From the NCBI RefSeq assembly GCF_027579695.1, contig NC_083570.1, forward strand, positions 11,654,551 to 11,718,550: a stretch of DNA of 64,000 nucleotides, given 5' to 3'. A model generated the notes under the pieces. It saw only the letters and a list, made by a program, of their open reading frames with translations. It was not told the origin of the DNA and ran no database searches. Origin of the DNA: Neoarius graeffei. Lineage: Eukaryota > Chordata > Actinopteri > Siluriformes > Ariidae. Below are positions 61,660 to 64,000 of this stretch, in pieces. Both the position numbers and the translations under genes were made by a program. The stretch's first letter is position 1; each line of letters starts with the position of its first letter.

Positions 61660-63267
61660 CAGCGGTGCTTAAAAATTTGTGAACCCTTTAGAATTTTCTA
61701 TATTTCTGCAAAAATATGGCATAAAACATCCTCAGATTTTCACACAAGTCCTAAAAGTAGATAAAGAGAACCCAGTTAAACAAATGAGACAAAAATATTA
61801 TCCTTGGTCATTTATTTATTGAGGAAAATGATCCAATATTACATGTCTGTGAGTGGCAAAAGTATGTGAACCTTTGCTTTCAGTATCTGGTGTAACCCCC
61901 TTGTGCAGCAATAATTGCAACTAAATGTTTCCGGTATCTGTTGATCAGTCCTGCACACCGGCTTGGAGGAATTTTAGCCCGTTCCTCCATACAGAACAGC
62001 TTCAACTCTGGGATGTTGGTGGGTTTCCTCACATGAACTGCTCGCTTCAGATCCTTCCACAACATTTTGATTGGATTAAAGTCAGGACTTTGACTTGGCC
62101 ATTCCAAAACATTAAATTTATTCTTCTTTAACCATTTTTTGGTAGAACGACTTGTGTGCTTAGAGTCGTTGTCTCGCTGCATGACCCACCTTCTCTTGAA
62201 ATTCAGTTCATGGACAGATGTCCTGACATTTTCCTTTAGAATTCCCTGGTATAATTCAGAATTCATTGCTCCATCAATGATGGCAAGCCGTCCTGGCCCA
62301 GATGCAGCAAAACAGGCCCAAAACACGATACTACCACCACCATGTTTCACAGATGGGATAAGGTTGTTATGCTGGAATGCAGTGTTTTCCTTTCTCCAAA
62401 CTTAACGCTTCTCATTTAAACCAAATTGTTCTATTTTGGGCTCAGCCATCCACAAAACATTTTTCCAATAGCCTTCTGGCTTGTCCATGTGATCTTTAGC
62501 AAACTGCAGACAAGCAGCAAGTTTTTTGGAGAGCAGTGGCTTTCTCCTTGTAACCCTGCCATGCACACCATTGTTGTTCAGTGTTCTCCTGATGGTGGAC
62601 TCATGAACATTAACATTAGCCAATGTGAGAGAGGCCTTCAGTTGCTTTGAAGTTACCCTGGGGTCCTTTGTGACCTCACCAACTATTACACGCCTTGCTC
62701 TTGGAGTGATCTTTGTTGGTCGACCACTCCTGGGGAGGGTAACAATGGTCTTGAATTTCCTCCATTTGTACACAATCTGTCTGACTGTGGATTGGTGGAG
62801 TCCAAACTCTTTAGAGATGGTTTTGTAACCTTTTCCAGCCTGATGAGCATCAACAACGCTTTTTCTGAGGTCCTCAGAAATCTCCTTTGTTCATGCCATG
62901 ATACACTTGCACAAACATGTGTTGTGAAGATCAGACCTTGATAGATCCCTGTTCTTTAAATAAAACAGGGTGCCCACTCACACCTGATTTGTCATCCAAT
63001 TGATTGAAAACACCCGACTCTAATTTCACCTTCAAATTAACTGCTAATCCTAGAGGTTCACATACTTTTGCCACTCACAGATATGTAATATTGGATCATT
63101 TTCCTCAATAAATAAATGACCAAGTATCATATTTTTGTCTCATTTGTTTAACTGGGTTCTCTTTATCTACTTTTAGGACTTGTGTGAAAATCTGAGGATG
63201 TTTTGGGTCATATTTATGCAGAAATATAGAAAATTCTAAAGGGTTCACAAACTTTCAAGCACCACTG
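61660..63267 (-). mobile_element. Tc1 copy D
   Basis: 1.6-kb element with ends CAGCGGTGCTTAAAAA and CTTTCAAGCACCACTG, flanked by TA (61658-61659 and 63268-63269). It lies in an intron upstream of the first visible xkr5 exon. Confidence 0.9.
61880..62898 (-). pseudogene. Tc1 transposase pseudogene, copy D
   Basis: Frames 62773-62402 and 62350-61880 cover most of a transposase. Unlike copies A to C it reads straight through GPGRLAIIDGAMNS (62269-62310), so it lacks the shared extra base. The last catalytic residue is K (NPIKMLW), as in copy B. The start codon context is altered, a small deletion lies near 62521, and the first DDE aspartate site reads WMAEPK instead of WTDETK. Confidence 0.8.
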
Positions 63268-63349
63268 TAGACCACCAGCTAAAGTTTTGAATAACTAATG
63301 AGGTGGATGTGACGTCACGTGAAACCCAAGAATTCTCGTGGAGTTTTTA

Positions 63350-64000
63350 ACAGTCAGGCAGGCTGGAGAACAAAGTTTCCAAAACAGTAACTATAAATAC
63401 AGGAATCCCACAAGGCTGTGTTCTGAGTCCCGTACTGTAACAGGAGGACTGTGTCGCTGCCCAGCTTAACGGCAGCATTATTAAATTTGCAGATGACACC
63501 ACGGTGATTTCTGGGGAAAATGAGACAGCGTACAGGAGGGAGGTGGCAGGCCTTGTGAAGTGATGTCAGGACCATAATCTCTCTCTATCAACATCAGCAA
63601 AACGAAGGAGATGATCACTGACACATGGAGGAAGAGAGTACAGCAGCCACCAAGCAGATTGGAGAGACTTGACACAAAATTCCTAGGCATCAACATGACT
63701 TGGACCCACACCATCACAGACCTGGTGGGAAAAGCCTGACAGCACCGGTACTTCCTGCACCCTCCTCCAGAGGGACTTTAACATTATCAAGGTCGCGACC
63801 CATCCACAACGCAAACTGTTCATGCTGCTTCTACCATCAGGGAGACGCTACAGGAGCACTGCAGCCAAAACAACGAAGCTGAAAGACAGTTTTTTCCTCC
63901 ATTCTATCAGGCTTGTGAACAAAACCCAGCCACTGCCCCCCCCCGTCCTGTCGAGATTGCACTGAACTGAACTACTTATTTATTTGCACTGACACTTTAC
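63350..64000 (+). mobile_element. CR1/Rex1-like LINE fragment at right edge
   Basis: Plus-strand reverse transcriptase remnants in broken frames: NTGIPQGCVLSP near 63390, IIKFADDTTVIS near 63480 (catalytic ADD kept), RLDTKFLGINMTW near 63668, then the C-terminal LLLPSGRRYRS near 63828. It is 5' truncated and degenerate; the 3' end may lie just beyond the window. Confidence 0.65.

Overview
This window is vertebrate nuclear DNA, almost certainly from a teleost fish. It holds intron-rich genes with orthodox GT/AG splice sites, many Tc1-type transposons, PIF/Harbinger-like, hAT-like and Kolobok-like elements, tRNA-headed SINEs, and L2- and Rex1-like LINEs. The repeat spectrum would fit a catfish-like genome, but that is only an impression. 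No bacterial, organellar or viral gene was recognised.

Three host genes can be assembled exon by exon. (1) efhc1 (+, exons 6108-9622) encodes a ciliary DM10-domain protein. Its first exon was not found, and the model stops just after the third DM10 domain, without the C-terminal EF-hand region of the human protein. (2) tram2 (-, 34458 to 19018) is complete: eleven coding exons, 369 residues, every intron phase consistent, although its introns are full of repeats. efhc1 and tram2 converge tail to tail, as their human orthologues do on chromosome 6p12. (3) xkr5 (-, four 3' exons between 60487 and 54775) is a partial XK-related membrane protein gene whose 5' exons lie beyond the right edge.

Layout: 1-5486 is LINE debris (a Rex1-like LINE split by an L2-like LINE) plus a Tc1 fragment. 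6.1-9.75 kb is efhc1, with a Tc1-like element in one intron. 9.75-18.4 kb is intergenic and holds an 808-bp TIR element, SINEs, a Tc1 copy broken by four later insertions, and a PIF/Harbinger-like element. 18.4-34.5 kb is tram2. 34.6-54.7 kb is intergenic and holds a SINE inflated about eightfold by nested insertions, a 2-kb foldback element inside a Tc1 copy, and several MITEs. 54.8-64 kb is the xkr5 3' half, with a 121-bp tandem repeat, a RecQ-like helicase fragment, a SWIM-domain fragment and another Tc1 copy in its introns.

The most striking content is the nesting of mobile elements, which can be read from target-site duplications. The clearest case is 22597-26502: a hAT-like MITE inside a PIF/Harbinger-like element, inside a Tc1 element, inside a THAP-bearing element, inside a tram2 intron. 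One Tc1 element (23686-26395) still has an uninterrupted 341-residue transposase with a DD34E triad and an IR/DR end layout. Exon-sized fragments of transposon-associated protein genes (THAP, SWIM, BED, MADF-like, SANT-like and RecQ-like) recur. No self-contained novel pathway was found. The best candidates for something undescribed are the 808-bp element with 6-bp target duplications and the 1991-bp foldback element.
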